Shown here: piece by piece, positions 18,902-26,628 of the stretch
Layout: each line of letters begins with the position of its first letter
Numbering within the stretch: the first letter of the stretch is position 1
Notes under the pieces: generated by a model
The model's database searches: none
What the model was told of the DNA's origin: nothing
What the model saw: the letters and a program-made list of their open reading frames with translations, nothing else
Origin: an uncultured Porphyromonadaceae bacterium
Lineage (GTDB): Bacteria > Bacteroidota > Bacteroidia > Bacteroidales > Muribaculaceae
Length of the DNA stretch: 64,000 nt
Direction of reading: 5' to 3'
Assembly: GCA_947175645.1 (NCBI GenBank)
Contig: CAMWNP010000005.1
Coordinates: 43,761 to 107,760 of the forward strand
Program-made: the position numbers and the translations under genes

Positions 18902-20201
18902 TTTTCAATATTCTCCGGCTTTGAGGCGTGACCTTGAAAAGTTCACTGCCTCGGATGCCTATCAGCCATATTGTCAAACCGTTACATGTCAGTAGGGATG
19001 TGGATTCTTTGGTGACGCTGTCGGTCTTGAGGTCATTGAAAATGTCGGAAATGAGTTTGCTGCGTCCGTTCATGCCGAACGGTTTCATTCGGTCGCCACG
19101 TACAGCCTTGCGTATTTCCCAGACTGCGTCAGCGGGTATCTTGTCAGCATCAATGTAAATCACCCGGCTGTCACGCTCAGGGTTGAACTCGGCCTGCGAG
19201 ATTTCCTTGACTGTAAACCATGGGTTGGGGGAGTGGACAGATTCAAGTATCATAGGTTTCATTTCCATCGGCTCACGCTGCCGAATCACAGCGAACCCAC
19301 GATTGATTACCAGTTCGCAGTCACCGGACAGGAAGCGACTACCGGATGTGGCAAGCAGCATGGCATCACACTGTGAGCGGTTGAATCCGCGTGGCTTTAG
19401 TATGTGAAACAAAATCTGTTCCGGATGCTGCTCGTTTGCTATAAGTTTGTCAGTCAGCAGTTTGTTGTTGTCGAGATATTCTTTTCTCCATAGTTTTACG
19501 ACATCGTCAAGCAATAAGGAATCGTCACGCAGATTGCCCAGCGATCGGGAAATACGAGTGAGAGCCCCGGGGAAGTCCTGCTCAAGTTGGGACAAGATGC
19601 CGTTTCGCAAGCGGTTGCGGGTGATGTCGTTGCTCAGGTTGCTGCTGTCAGTGACATAAGTCAGTCTCCGTTCTTCAAGATATTGAATGATTTCCTTACG
19701 GCTCATTTCCAGCAGCGGGCTGATGCGTCGGTCAGCCTGTGGCATTATCCCGCAAGCGCCATGTATGCCCGTACCTCTCAGCAGGTTCAGGAGCATGGTT
19801 TCCACATTGTCCTCCAGATGGTGACCTGTCGCAACCGCCTGGGCGTCATATTTTTCCTTTAGTTCGCTGAACCATTCGTAACGGAGTTCGCGGCAGGCCA
19901 TCTCCATTGATTCGCCGGTGAGGGCCATCCGTTGCGGGACATTAAAATGGATAGTTTCAGATTTCGCACCTAACGCGCGGGCCACGTCAATGGCGTGTTT
20001 CATGTCGCGGTCGCTCTCCTCACCCCTCAGATGGAAGTTGCAGTGTGCGGCCACGCAGTCATATCCCAGGGCGGTCATGACGGCGAGCAGTGCCACGGAG
20101 TCCGCTCCTCCGCTCAATGCCACAATGACCTTGCCATTCCGAGGTCCGATTGCTATCTCACGAGAAATAAAATCGTTGACTTTTTCTTCAAAACCATTCA
20201 T
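18885..20201 (-). CDS. tilS: tRNA(Ile)-lysidine synthase
   Basis: N-type ATP pyrophosphatase that attaches lysine to C34 of the minor tRNA-Ile, changing its decoding from AUG to AUA; essential in most bacteria. It has 438 residues. The PP-motif ALSGGADSVALLAV lies near residue 30, followed by AHCNFHLRGEES and ATGHHLEDNVETMLLNLLRG. The C-terminal substrate-binding domain is present (VRGDRMKPFGMNGRSKLISD). It is monocistronic and convergent with folB. Its promoter box sits so close to the ATG that the mRNA must be nearly leaderless. Confidence 0.96.
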   Translation of the reverse strand: MNGFEEKVNDFISREIAIGPRNGKVIVALSGGADSVALLAVMTALGYDCVAAHCNFHLRGEESDRDMKHAIDVARALGAKSETIHFNVPQRMALTGESMEMACRELRYEWFSELKEKYDAQAVATGHHLEDNVETMLLNLLRGTGIHGACGIMPQADRRISPLLEMSRKEIIQYLEERRLTYVTDSSNLSNDITRNRLRNGILSQLEQDFPGALTRISRSLGNLRDDSLLLDDVVKLWRKEYLDNNKLLTDKLIANEQHPEQILFHILKPRGFNRSQCDAMLLATSGSRFLSGDCELVINRGFAVIRQREPMEMKPMILESVHSPNPWFTVKEISQAEFNPERDSRVIYIDADKIPADAVWEIRKAVRGDRMKPFGMNGRSKLISDIFNDLKTDSVTKESTSLLTCNGLTIWLIGIRGSELFKVTPQSRRILKITTCG

Positions 20202-20208
20202 TGTAAAT

Positions 20209-20216
20209 GCAAAATT
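20209..20216 (-). promoter_or_regulatory. -7 promoter box of tilS, almost on the start codon
   Basis: Minus strand TAATTTTG, exact consensus, ends eight bases before the tilS ATG. The start of transcription would fall within a few bases of the ATG. Confidence 0.6.
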
Positions 20217-20249
20217 ACAATTTATTCAGATTATTCGGAAATTTCTTTG

Positions 20250-20257
20250 TATCTTTG
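20250..20257 (+). promoter_or_regulatory. -7 promoter box of pheS
   Basis: TATCTTTG matches TAnnTTTG, 31 bases before the pheS ATG. The -33 region is weak. Confidence 0.55.
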
Positions 20258-20288
20258 CAGTTAAATAGGTATATATAACCGCAAGAAT

Positions 20289-21308
20289 ATGTTAGACAGA
20301 ATAAACCGTTTAAAATCAGAAATAGAGCAACTCTCGGCATCCACTCCTGAAGAGGTGGAAGCGCTCAGAATAAAATACCTCAGCAAGAAAGGTGAAGTGT
20401 CACTTCTGATGAACGATTTCCGTTCGGTACCTGCCGATCAGAAACGTGTCATCGGTCAGGCTATCAATGAGTTGAAGAATTTTGCCACGGAGCGTATCAA
20501 CTCATTGCGTGAGTCACTGCTGACGGCCGACACCGAGTGTGAAGGGATAGACCTTACCCGTACTGCGTCTGACATCCGTCTGGGCTCGCGTCATCCGCTG
20601 TCACTTGTCCGGGAGGAAATCATCGACATTTTCCGCAAGATAGGTTTCTCTGTTGCCGAAGGTCCTGAGATTGAGGATGACTGGCATGTGTTCGAATCGC
20701 TTAACTTCGCCGCCGATCATCCTGCCCGTGACATGCAGGATACGTTCTTTATCCAGCGTTCACCCGATGTTCTGCTGCGTACTCACACCTCATCGGTACA
20801 GAGCCGCGTGATGGAAACCACCAAGCCCCCCATCCGCATCATCTGCCCGGGACGTGTATATCGTAACGAAGCCATCTCGGCACGCGCACACTGCTTCTTC
20901 CATCAGGTGGAGGCTCTTTACGTGAACGAAGATGTTTCATTTGCCGATCTGCGTCAGACACTGCTGTATTTCGCCCGAGAAATGTTCGGTCCTGACACCC
21001 AGATCCGTCTGCGCCCCAGTTATTTCCCCTTCACCGAGCCTTCAGCCGAAATGGATATATCATGTAACCTCTGCGGTGGCAAGGGATGCTCATTCTGCAA
21101 ACATACCGGATGGGTTGAAATTCTCGGCTGCGGTATGGTGGACCCCAATGTCCTCGACGCGTGCGGTATCGACTCCAAGCGCTACAAAGGCTTTGCGCTG
21201 GGCATGGGCATTGAGCGCATCACCAACCTCAAGTATCAGGTGAAGGATCTGCGCATGTTCTCCGAGAACGATGTGCGTTTCCTGAACGAATTCCAGGCAG
21301 CCCACTGA
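20289..21308 (+). CDS. pheS: Phenylalanine-tRNA ligase, alpha subunit
   Basis: Catalytic subunit of the alpha2-beta2 class II synthetase that charges tRNA-Phe. It has 339 residues. An N-terminal coiled coil (residues 1-85) grips the tRNA. The core shows RLGSRHPL, the class II motif 2 region CPGRVYRNEAISARAHCFFH, and motif 3 GFALGMGIERITNLKYQ. Four Cys in CNLCGGKGCSFC form the zinc-like knuckle seen in many bacterial PheS proteins. pheT is not adjacent, so the two subunits are encoded apart, as often in Bacteroidetes. Confidence 0.97.
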   Translation: MLDRINRLKSEIEQLSASTPEEVEALRIKYLSKKGEVSLLMNDFRSVPADQKRVIGQAINELKNFATERINSLRESLLTADTECEGIDLTRTASDIRLGSRHPLSLVREEIIDIFRKIGFSVAEGPEIEDDWHVFESLNFAADHPARDMQDTFFIQRSPDVLLRTHTSSVQSRVMETTKPPIRIICPGRVYRNEAISARAHCFFHQVEALYVNEDVSFADLRQTLLYFAREMFGPDTQIRLRPSYFPFTEPSAEMDISCNLCGGKGCSFCKHTGWVEILGCGMVDPNVLDACGIDSKRYKGFALGMGIERITNLKYQVKDLRMFSENDVRFLNEFQAAH

Positions 21309-21319
21309 CGGGGAACGCT

Positions 21320-21700
21320 ATGGTGTCGTTGACTGACATTCTGGCGGTAGCAGCCGGAGGGGCTACCGGTGCTGTGGCACGTTATCTTTGCCAGACCGCA
21401 TTGCCGTTTCTTGCAGGTCAGGGAGCCGCCACGCTTGCGGTAAACGTAACAGGTTCGTTGGTCATTGGCGTTGTGTTCGTTCTGTTGAGGCATCATGGAG
21501 CAGCCCCTATCTGGTCGCTCCTTGCCGTTACGGGATTTCTGGGTGGATTCACCACGTTCTCAACCTTTTCTCTTGATACAATCCGTTTTATTGAACAAGG
21601 ACAGATGTTAAGGGCCCTGTGCTATGCCGGTTGTATGCTGATGCTTTCGATACTGGCGTGCGGAACGGCGGTATGCATAACCCAACGTTTGCTTAAGTAG
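21320..21700 (+). CDS. crcB: Fluoride channel FluC (CrcB)
   Basis: A 126-residue inner-membrane protein with four hydrophobic helices. It matches the Fluc family, dual-topology dimers that let fluoride leave the cell. Diagnostic segments are GGATGAVARYL, the Asn-containing NVTGSLVIGVVF, and the Phe-box/sodium-site loop TGFLGGFTTFSTFSLD. It starts 11 bases after pheS and precedes nth closely, so it is probably read from the pheS promoter. No fluoride riboswitch is seen upstream. Confidence 0.93.
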   Translation: MVSLTDILAVAAGGATGAVARYLCQTALPFLAGQGAATLAVNVTGSLVIGVVFVLLRHHGAAPIWSLLAVTGFLGGFTTFSTFSLDTIRFIEQGQMLRALCYAGCMLMLSILACGTAVCITQRLLK

Positions 21701-21710
21701 TACTTGCGTC

Positions 21711-22370
21711 ATGACAATCAAACAACGCTACGAAGGTGTGCTGACATATTTTGCCGAAGCGATGCCAACGGCTCAGACCGAGTTGCATTATGATACTCCG
21801 TTTCACCTTCTTCTTGCCGTGATTCTGTCAGCCCAGTGTACTGACAAGCGCGTGAATATGATAACTCCGGAACTTTTCCGTGCTTATCCTGATGCCCGGT
21901 CGCTTGCCGTTTCCACCCCTGAGGAGGTTCTGACCTATGTGAAATCTATTTCCTATCCGAATCAGAAATCACAGAAACTGGTTGCTGCGGCCCGGATGAT
22001 AGTTGATGAGTTCGATGGCAGGATACCTTCAGACATGGCCGGGTTGCTGCGGCTTCCGGGAGTGGGACGTAAAACGGCCAATGTGATGCTGAGCGTTGTT
22101 TTCGGTCAGCCGGCCATGCCGGTCGACACACATGTATACCGTGTCAGCGAGCGCATAGGTCTGACCACTGACAGTCCGTCGCCGCTGCACACCGAACAGG
22201 TGCTGACCGGGAATATTCCATCAGGTTTGCTCGGCATAGCCCATCACTGGCTTATCCTGCACGGACGTTACGTGTGCAAGGCACGTCGCCCGCTGTGCAT
22301 GGAATGTGGCATACGCAGTTACTGCCGTTTTTATGCGAGGGAGCAAAAAGGGATGAAAGCAAACAAATAA
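21711..22370 (+). CDS. nth: Endonuclease III (DNA glycosylase/AP lyase)
   Basis: Base-excision repair enzyme that removes oxidised pyrimidines and nicks abasic sites. It has 219 residues. The helix-hairpin-helix LLRLPGVGRKTANVMLSVVF contains the catalytic Lys, followed by the catalytic Asp in PVDTHVYRVSERIGL. The C-terminal iron-sulfur loop is intact, with Cys spaced C-X6-C-X2-C-X5-C (CKARRPLCMECGIRSYC). It is part of the pheS-crcB-nth run, 10 bases after crcB. Confidence 0.96.
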   Translation: MTIKQRYEGVLTYFAEAMPTAQTELHYDTPFHLLLAVILSAQCTDKRVNMITPELFRAYPDARSLAVSTPEEVLTYVKSISYPNQKSQKLVAAARMIVDEFDGRIPSDMAGLLRLPGVGRKTANVMLSVVFGQPAMPVDTHVYRVSERIGLTTDSPSPLHTEQVLTGNIPSGLLGIAHHWLILHGRYVCKARRPLCMECGIRSYCRFYAREQKGMKANK

Positions 22371-22381
22371 TCAGACGCATC

Positions 22382-23023
22382 ATGGATGAACTGTTTCTCA
22401 CCATAATAGAGGTTGTCGGAACCATCGCTTTCGCCATTTCAGGCATACGCCTTGCGGCAGCACGTCATTTCGATTGGTTCGGCGCATACATCATCGGTCT
22501 GGTTACAGCCATAGGCGGGGGAACCCTGCGTGATGTACTGCTGGATATTCCGGTGTTCTGGATGCAGACTCCCCTGTATCTGCTTGTCACAGGAATCTCA
22601 CTTGCCGTTACGATCATTTTCCGGCGTACTCTTGTGGGTTTCAACCGCTCGTTGTTCATTTTCGATGCCATAGGACTCGCACTGTTCGTGGTGATTGGAA
22701 TCCAGAAGTCGCTGATGACCGGTTATCCGTTCTGGGTGGCTATTGTGATGGGTGTAATAACCGGATCGTTCGGAGGGGTTATCCGTGACATACTGATCAA
22801 TATAGAACCATTGTTTTTCCGCAAGGATATCTACGCCACGGCCTGCATAGCGGGAGGTCTGGTGTACTGGATTATCTGGCTGCTCGGGGGGAGTGATCTG
22901 CTTCAGCAGTCGGCATGTGCGGTTACGATAATCGGGCTCAGAATGTGTGCCATACATTATAACTGGGCTCTCCCCGTGCTAAACTACGAATATAAGAAAC
23001 CTGACAAAAAAGATAAGGAATAA
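22382..23023 (+). CDS. TRIC-like cation channel/UPF0126 membrane protein (YadS/YicG family)
   Basis: A 213-residue protein with six to seven membrane helices arranged as two repeats, each with a conserved Gly-rich signature (ITAIGGGTLRD-like: VTAIGGGTLRDVLLD and ITGSFGGVIRDILIN). This is the prokaryotic TRIC (trimeric intracellular cation channel) family. The physiological ion and role in bacteria are unsettled. The start at 22382 (MDELFLTIIEVVG) is preferred because the upstream in-frame stretch overlaps nth. It follows nth by 11 bases, and its TAA overlaps the ATG of the next gene. Confidence 0.88.
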   Translation: MDELFLTIIEVVGTIAFAISGIRLAAARHFDWFGAYIIGLVTAIGGGTLRDVLLDIPVFWMQTPLYLLVTGISLAVTIIFRRTLVGFNRSLFIFDAIGLALFVVIGIQKSLMTGYPFWVAIVMGVITGSFGGVIRDILINIEPLFFRKDIYATACIAGGLVYWIIWLLGGSDLLQQSACAVTIIGLRMCAIHYNWALPVLNYEYKKPDKKDKE

Positions 23024-23454
23024 TGCATCTTGACAAACAACAGACTCTGATACAGTTTACTAAATATGCCTTGGTTGGAGTGATGAACACCCTGGTCACC
23101 CTTATACTGATTTTCGTTTTCAAGACCATACTGGGGGTTGACGAGTATGTTAGTAACGCCATCGGTTACGTGGGTGGTCTCATCAATTCGTTTCTCTGGA
23201 ACAAGAAGTGGGTTTTTCAGTCGCATCATGGCATAGGGAAAGAGGCAGTCAAGTTCCTTATAGGCTTTCTTCTCTGCTACGGCTTGCAGTTGCTTGCAGT
23301 GTGGGTTCTGAATGAGCACACTTTCCTTAACGGTTTGCTTATCGACCTCGGATTCTACACTGTCAGCGGTTATGCTATTGCCACACTGATGGGTATGGTG
23401 CTTTACACATTGCTAAACTTTATCTATAACCGATTGGTTACATTCAGAGTGTAA
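23023..23454 (+). CDS. GtrA-like membrane protein
   Basis: A 143-residue protein with four predicted helices. FTKYALVGVMNTLVTLILIF at the N-terminus and the VGGLINSFLWNKKWVF segment between helices 2 and 3 are typical of the GtrA family (PF04138). Members help move lipid-linked sugars such as undecaprenyl-phosphate glucose across the membrane, and are often found beside glycosyltransferases, though none is adjacent here. The first base of its ATG is the last base of the preceding stop codon, so translation is likely coupled. Confidence 0.88.
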   Translation: MHLDKQQTLIQFTKYALVGVMNTLVTLILIFVFKTILGVDEYVSNAIGYVGGLINSFLWNKKWVFQSHHGIGKEAVKFLIGFLLCYGLQLLAVWVLNEHTFLNGLLIDLGFYTVSGYAIATLMGMVLYTLLNFIYNRLVTFRV

Positions 23455-23702
23455 ATTACGTTTAATCATCTGAAACACAGAGGCATAATAACGGATATGG
23501 GGGTATATGTAAAAACATGTTAAATTGTCAAAAGTCAAACAGTCTGATAGATGGATTTGTTTTGCTGACAAAATGAAAGCATTACTGTGTTTCAATGGCA
23601 CTTTGATAGATATTTTGCTTTACACTTGACTAAATGGTGTAAAATAATGTTAAAACGATGCAAAAACTTCCCCTTTTGTTATGTGAGAATGAAAAAATGC
23701 AG
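23455..23702. other. AT-rich intergenic stretch
   Basis: I see no gene here. It has short A and T runs and a weak TTTG at 23675-23678. It leads into the promoter-terminator unit at 23703-23785. Confidence 0.5.
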
Positions 23703-23710
23703 TAATTTTG
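23703..23710 (+). promoter_or_regulatory. -7 promoter box without a conventional downstream gene
   Basis: TAATTTTG is an exact TAnnTTTG. The nearest upstream TTTG is at 23675-23678, a spacer of 24, longer than usual. Transcription would run into a short ORF and then a terminator-like hairpin. Confidence 0.5.
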
Positions 23711-23723
23711 CAACGTGTTTTTC

Positions 23724-23792
23724 ATGGTATTAGATTTAAGGTTAACTAAGATTGGTTGTCGAGAGACAATCAATTTTTATTTTTACCGGTAA
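23724..23792 (+). other. 22-codon micro-ORF overlapping a terminator-like hairpin
   Basis: An ATG opens a 22-residue frame that begins MVLDLRLTKIGCRE and ends at TAA 23790-23792. The hairpin at 23750-23775 lies inside the frame. This resembles a leader peptide plus attenuator or a small regulatory RNA, but a chance frame is possible. No ribosome-binding site is visible, which is normal in this phylum. Confidence 0.3.
23750..23785 (+). terminator. Intrinsic terminator-like hairpin with GAGA loop
   Basis: GATTGGTTGTC (23750-23760), a GAGA tetraloop, and GACAATCAATT (23765-23775) form an 11-bp stem with two G-T pairs, followed by a T-rich tail. About 50-60 nt of RNA would lie between the -7 box and the terminator. 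Confidence 0.55.
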
Positions 23793-23856
23793 GCATTAAA
23801 TATACAATTTCAGTATATAACTATAATATTTGGCTGTCAGATGTAGGTATCTGAAG

Positions 23857-24273
23857 ATTTCAACCATCGCCAAACTCTTCCGTTTCGTAGGCATAGCGGA
23901 GAACGCCGGATATGGCATGAACAAACTCGCAAGTTGGGAGACTCTGACAGGCACACGCCCAACTATAGAAAGCGACCGCACCATCGCCACCGTCTCCTTC
24001 CCCCTCAAATCAGCCATCCAGCGAAAGGTTGATGACAGCAATGTCGGTAAAAATGTCGGTAAGACATAAACCGACCGTCAAAAGAAAATATTGGATCTTG
24101 TTACTGACAACCCATCAATCAGTATGGCTGAAATGGCAGAAATAATAGGAGTAACGACCCGAACAATCGAAAGAGAAATTCCCAAGATGGAGAATATAGT
24201 TCGTCATGTGGAGCCCAAAAACGGAGGCTACTGGGAAATCGCAGCATATAGTGTTCAATTTCCATTACCTTAA
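23857..24273 (+). pseudogene. Broken AlbA/AAA_4-type ATP-binding regulator, C-terminal remnant
   Basis: The frame reads like the C-terminal part of the Schlafen/AlbA_2-HATPase_c_4 'ATP-binding protein' family: IAKLFRFVGIAENAGYGMNK, then TRPTIESDRTIATVSFPLK, then a winged-helix tail (NPSISMAEMAEIIGVTTRTI, EREIPKMENI). The N-terminal two-thirds is missing, and an in-frame TAA at 24067-24069 splits what is left; translation would otherwise continue unchanged through TDRQKKILDLV. These proteins are common accessory regulators in Bacteroidales genomes. It is a decayed gene, with AT-rich sequence and repeats on both sides. Confidence 0.75.
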
Positions 24274-24313
24274 ATTTTTGTGTAAAGATGGTTATTTTCA
24301 GCAGAATATACAA

Positions 24314-24374
24314 ATCGCTCCGAACTTTTCAGCGACTTCACTCCGAACTTTTCAGCGACTTCACTCCGAATTTT
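24314..24374 (+). repeat. 23-bp tandem repeat, about 2.7 copies
   Basis: The unit cactccgaacttttcagcgactt is repeated head to tail, with the first copy starting tcgctccg and the last ending ccgaattttt. It lies between the pseudogene and repeat copy B, and no frame crosses it. It is probably a slippage product in non-coding sequence. Confidence 0.8.
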
Positions 24375-24403
24375 TCTGTTTCTATCTTTATCTCTAAGAA
24401 AAT

Positions 24404-24569
24404 GACGGTGTGTCATAATAAGCCATCTGCGTCGTTGCTTTCGGAAGCGTCTTCGGTCACATACTGAGGTGTGCTCCCATCAGCCTCATCCTCAGCGCCT
24501 TGCATCTGAACTATTCTGGCAAACCTTAAGAGGGTGTGCCAAAATTTTTCATTTCGACACACCCTCTTA
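24404..24569 (+). repeat. Dispersed intergenic repeat, copy B, with terminator hairpin
   Basis: It aligns with copy A at 1350-1516 along its whole length, with scattered substitutions and a one-base gap. The terminal hairpin is AAGAGGGTGTGCC at 24528-24540 with GACACACCCTCTT at 24556-24568 (one mismatch). It lies 3' of the DUF4465 gene (minus strand) and 3' of the pseudogene (plus strand). Confidence 0.8.
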
Positions 24570-24590
24570 TGCGTTTATCTGCTGCCCGGA

Positions 24591-25376
24591 TTATTCAGTG
24601 AATGAGAACTGGAAGTTGTCCATGCAGAAGTATGTGGGATTGTTGATTCCCCACATGCCTGTGTCAGTAGATCTCATGCGGAAGTACAATTCATCAACTT
24701 TGCCGAGGCTTCGCAGGTCGCAGTCTTTCCATTCCTTGAGGATGTCCTGACCTTCGGCGAGAACGAATTCAACCTGTCCTTTCACAACTCCGTTTACACG
24801 TCCGATTATGACAACCGAGAATCGGTCACCTGGTTCGAACTTGCGGTTGAACGCAGTGCCGTTCTTGATGGCGTAATAGCCGTAGGCACTGTTTGTTATT
24901 GAAATGGATTTCGGGTAGAAGCCGTTGTAGTTATTGTTGTTCAACTTTATGCTCAGGCTCGGATCTGAGGAATTGAGCATTGCTTCCATTTCGCCGTATG
25001 AATCCCAGAAGCAGAGCATGTAGGGGACGTTGGAGAATACACCGCCACCTGTTATCGAGCCCCACTGGTGTTGGATCCAGTCGTCGGGATGGTCTCCGTT
25101 ATCAGTTGATCTGGTGGGGCAGAACCCATACCAACTCTGCCACTGCTCATTTGCAGAGTGAGAGAAGTGGAAGTCCACGTAGTTGAGGTTATCGGCTGCG
25201 CTTTCGTTGTAACATTCATCCCATGCCTGAGTCTCTGCATCGAATTTGATATTACTGTTTACGAAGGGGAGGAGAAGGGTGGAGTCACCGTTATCGTCAT
25301 GATCGGAGCAGGATGACATAATGAGGGTGACAGATGCAACGGCAGTTGTTGCAAGAAGTGTTTTAAGAAGTTTCAT
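24591..25376 (-). CDS. DUF4465 domain lipoprotein
   Basis: A 261-residue predicted lipoprotein. The start at 25376 (MKLLKTLLATTAVASVTLIM) is preferred because it opens a signal segment ending in the lipobox MSSC; a longer frame reaches 25439 but would begin upstream of the promoter box. The body matches DUF4465, a beta-sandwich found on Bacteroidetes surface proteins: an early YNESAADNLNYVDFHFSH segment, WYGFCPTRSTD, and a C-terminal VDELYFRMRSTDTGMWGINN strand. Function unknown; surface glycan or adhesion roles are suspected for the family. It stands alone. Confidence 0.8.
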   Translation of the reverse strand: MKLLKTLLATTAVASVTLIMSSCSDHDDNGDSTLLLPFVNSNIKFDAETQAWDECYNESAADNLNYVDFHFSHSANEQWQSWYGFCPTRSTDNGDHPDDWIQHQWGSITGGGVFSNVPYMLCFWDSYGEMEAMLNSSDPSLSIKLNNNNYNGFYPKSISITNSAYGYYAIKNGTAFNRKFEPGDRFSVVIIGRVNGVVKGQVEFVLAEGQDILKEWKDCDLRSLGKVDELYFRMRSTDTGMWGINNPTYFCMDNFQFSFTE

Positions 25377-25407
25377 GTTTAATCTTAGGGTTATTGAAAT
25401 TTTTTTG

Positions 25408-25415
25408 CAAATATA
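25408..25415 (-). promoter_or_regulatory. -7 promoter box of the DUF4465 gene
   Basis: Minus strand TATATTTG, with TTG 21 bases upstream. It lies 32 bases from the chosen ATG and rules out the longer upstream start. Confidence 0.6.
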
Positions 25416-25449
25416 GTAATTAAGTGCTGAGTAATACAAGAAAATTAGT

Positions 25450-25457
25450 TAAATTTG
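25450..25457 (+). promoter_or_regulatory. -7 promoter box of the nonulosonate genes, next to the ATG
   Basis: TAAATTTG ends four bases before the ATG at 25462, so the transcript would begin at or just before the start codon. The -33 region is weak. Confidence 0.5.
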
Positions 25458-25461
25458 TGGT

Positions 25462-26628
25462 ATGAAGATTGCGATAGTGACCGGAACGCGCGCTGACTGG
25501 GGGTTGCTCAGTCCTGTGGCACGTAGGCTCAATGAATTGCCTGAAGTGGAAGTTCAGGTGATAGCCACCAACATGCATCTGAATCCTCTTTATGGAAATA
25601 CGAAAGATGAGATCCGTGCCGATGGTTTTGAGATTGCTGCGGAAGTGCCTATGAATGAGGATGATGACACGCGCCGGTCAACTGCAAAAGCAATGGCCGG
25701 ATGTGCTGCAGGCATGGCTGACGCGCTCGACAGGCTCAACCCCGACATGTTGCTTATCCTGGGTGACCGCTATGAGATGCTTGCTGTGGCATCAGTGGCG
25801 ACCGTTATGTGCATACCCATCATCCACATTGCCGGAGGTGAGATTTCCGAGGGGGCGATCGATGACAACATACGGCATGCCATCACCAAACTCTCGGCGC
25901 TTCATCTGGTGGCTACGGAACCGTACCGCCGGAGGGTGATAGCGATGGGTGAGCAGCCCGACCGTGTTGTGAATACTGGTGCCATAGGGGTTCACAATAT
26001 TCATTCGCTCACTCTGCTGACCCAAGGTGAACTGGCGGAGTCTCTCGGTTTTGAAGTTGACGGTGACACACTCCTTGTGACTCTTCATCCAACCACACGT
26101 TCCGAGCGTCCGACGGCAGAAACCGTTGACGCATTAATAGAGGCACTTGACAGGTTCCCTGATAAAAAGATTCTTTTCACATATCCGAACAATGATGCCG
26201 ACGGGCGAATTATCATTGACCGGATAGAGCGGTATGCCGCCTCTGATCCGCAACGGGTGAGGGTGGTTCCGTCATTAGGGCGAATGCGGTATCTGTCGGC
26301 GCTGCAGTTTGTGGGTGCGGTTGTTGGAAATTCGTCAAGCGGGATAGTGGAGGTTCCATCCATGAAAATCCCTACGGTGAACATAGGCATCCGTCAGCGC
26401 GGGCGTATAGCCGCCGGGTCGGTCATAGATTGCGGCACCGATGCCGAATCCATCGCCGAGGGGATTGAAAAGGCTCTCTCGGAGGAGTTCCGCCGCTTTG
26501 CCGCCACCGTTGAGAATCCGTACTATAAGCCTGATACGCTTAATCTTATGGTGGATGCTATCAGGAGGGTTGACCCATCGACGCTGCTGGTCAAGCGCTT
26601 TTATGATATACCTTATTCAGAATTATGA
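25462..26628 (+). CDS. UDP-N-acetylglucosamine 2-epimerase, hydrolysing (NeuC/LegG type)
   Basis: A 388-residue GT-B-fold enzyme that releases N-acetylmannosamine, or its 2,4-diacetamido analogue in legionaminic acid synthesis, from a nucleotide sugar. Hallmarks are the N-terminal TGTRADWGLL, HIAGGEISEGAIDDNIRHAI with the catalytic acidic and His residues, TLHPTTRSERPT, and the nucleotide-binding GNSSSGIVEVPSM. The hydrolysing branch is indicated by similarity to NeuC rather than WecB. The next two genes overlap or follow closely and belong to the same pathway. The exact sugar (sialic or legionaminic acid) cannot be decided. Confidence 0.88.
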   Translation: MKIAIVTGTRADWGLLSPVARRLNELPEVEVQVIATNMHLNPLYGNTKDEIRADGFEIAAEVPMNEDDDTRRSTAKAMAGCAAGMADALDRLNPDMLLILGDRYEMLAVASVATVMCIPIIHIAGGEISEGAIDDNIRHAITKLSALHLVATEPYRRRVIAMGEQPDRVVNTGAIGVHNIHSLTLLTQGELAESLGFEVDGDTLLVTLHPTTRSERPTAETVDALIEALDRFPDKKILFTYPNNDADGRIIIDRIERYAASDPQRVRVVPSLGRMRYLSALQFVGAVVGNSSSGIVEVPSMKIPTVNIGIRQRGRIAAGSVIDCGTDAESIAEGIEKALSEEFRRFAATVENPYYKPDTLNLMVDAIRRVDPSTLLVKRFYDIPYSEL

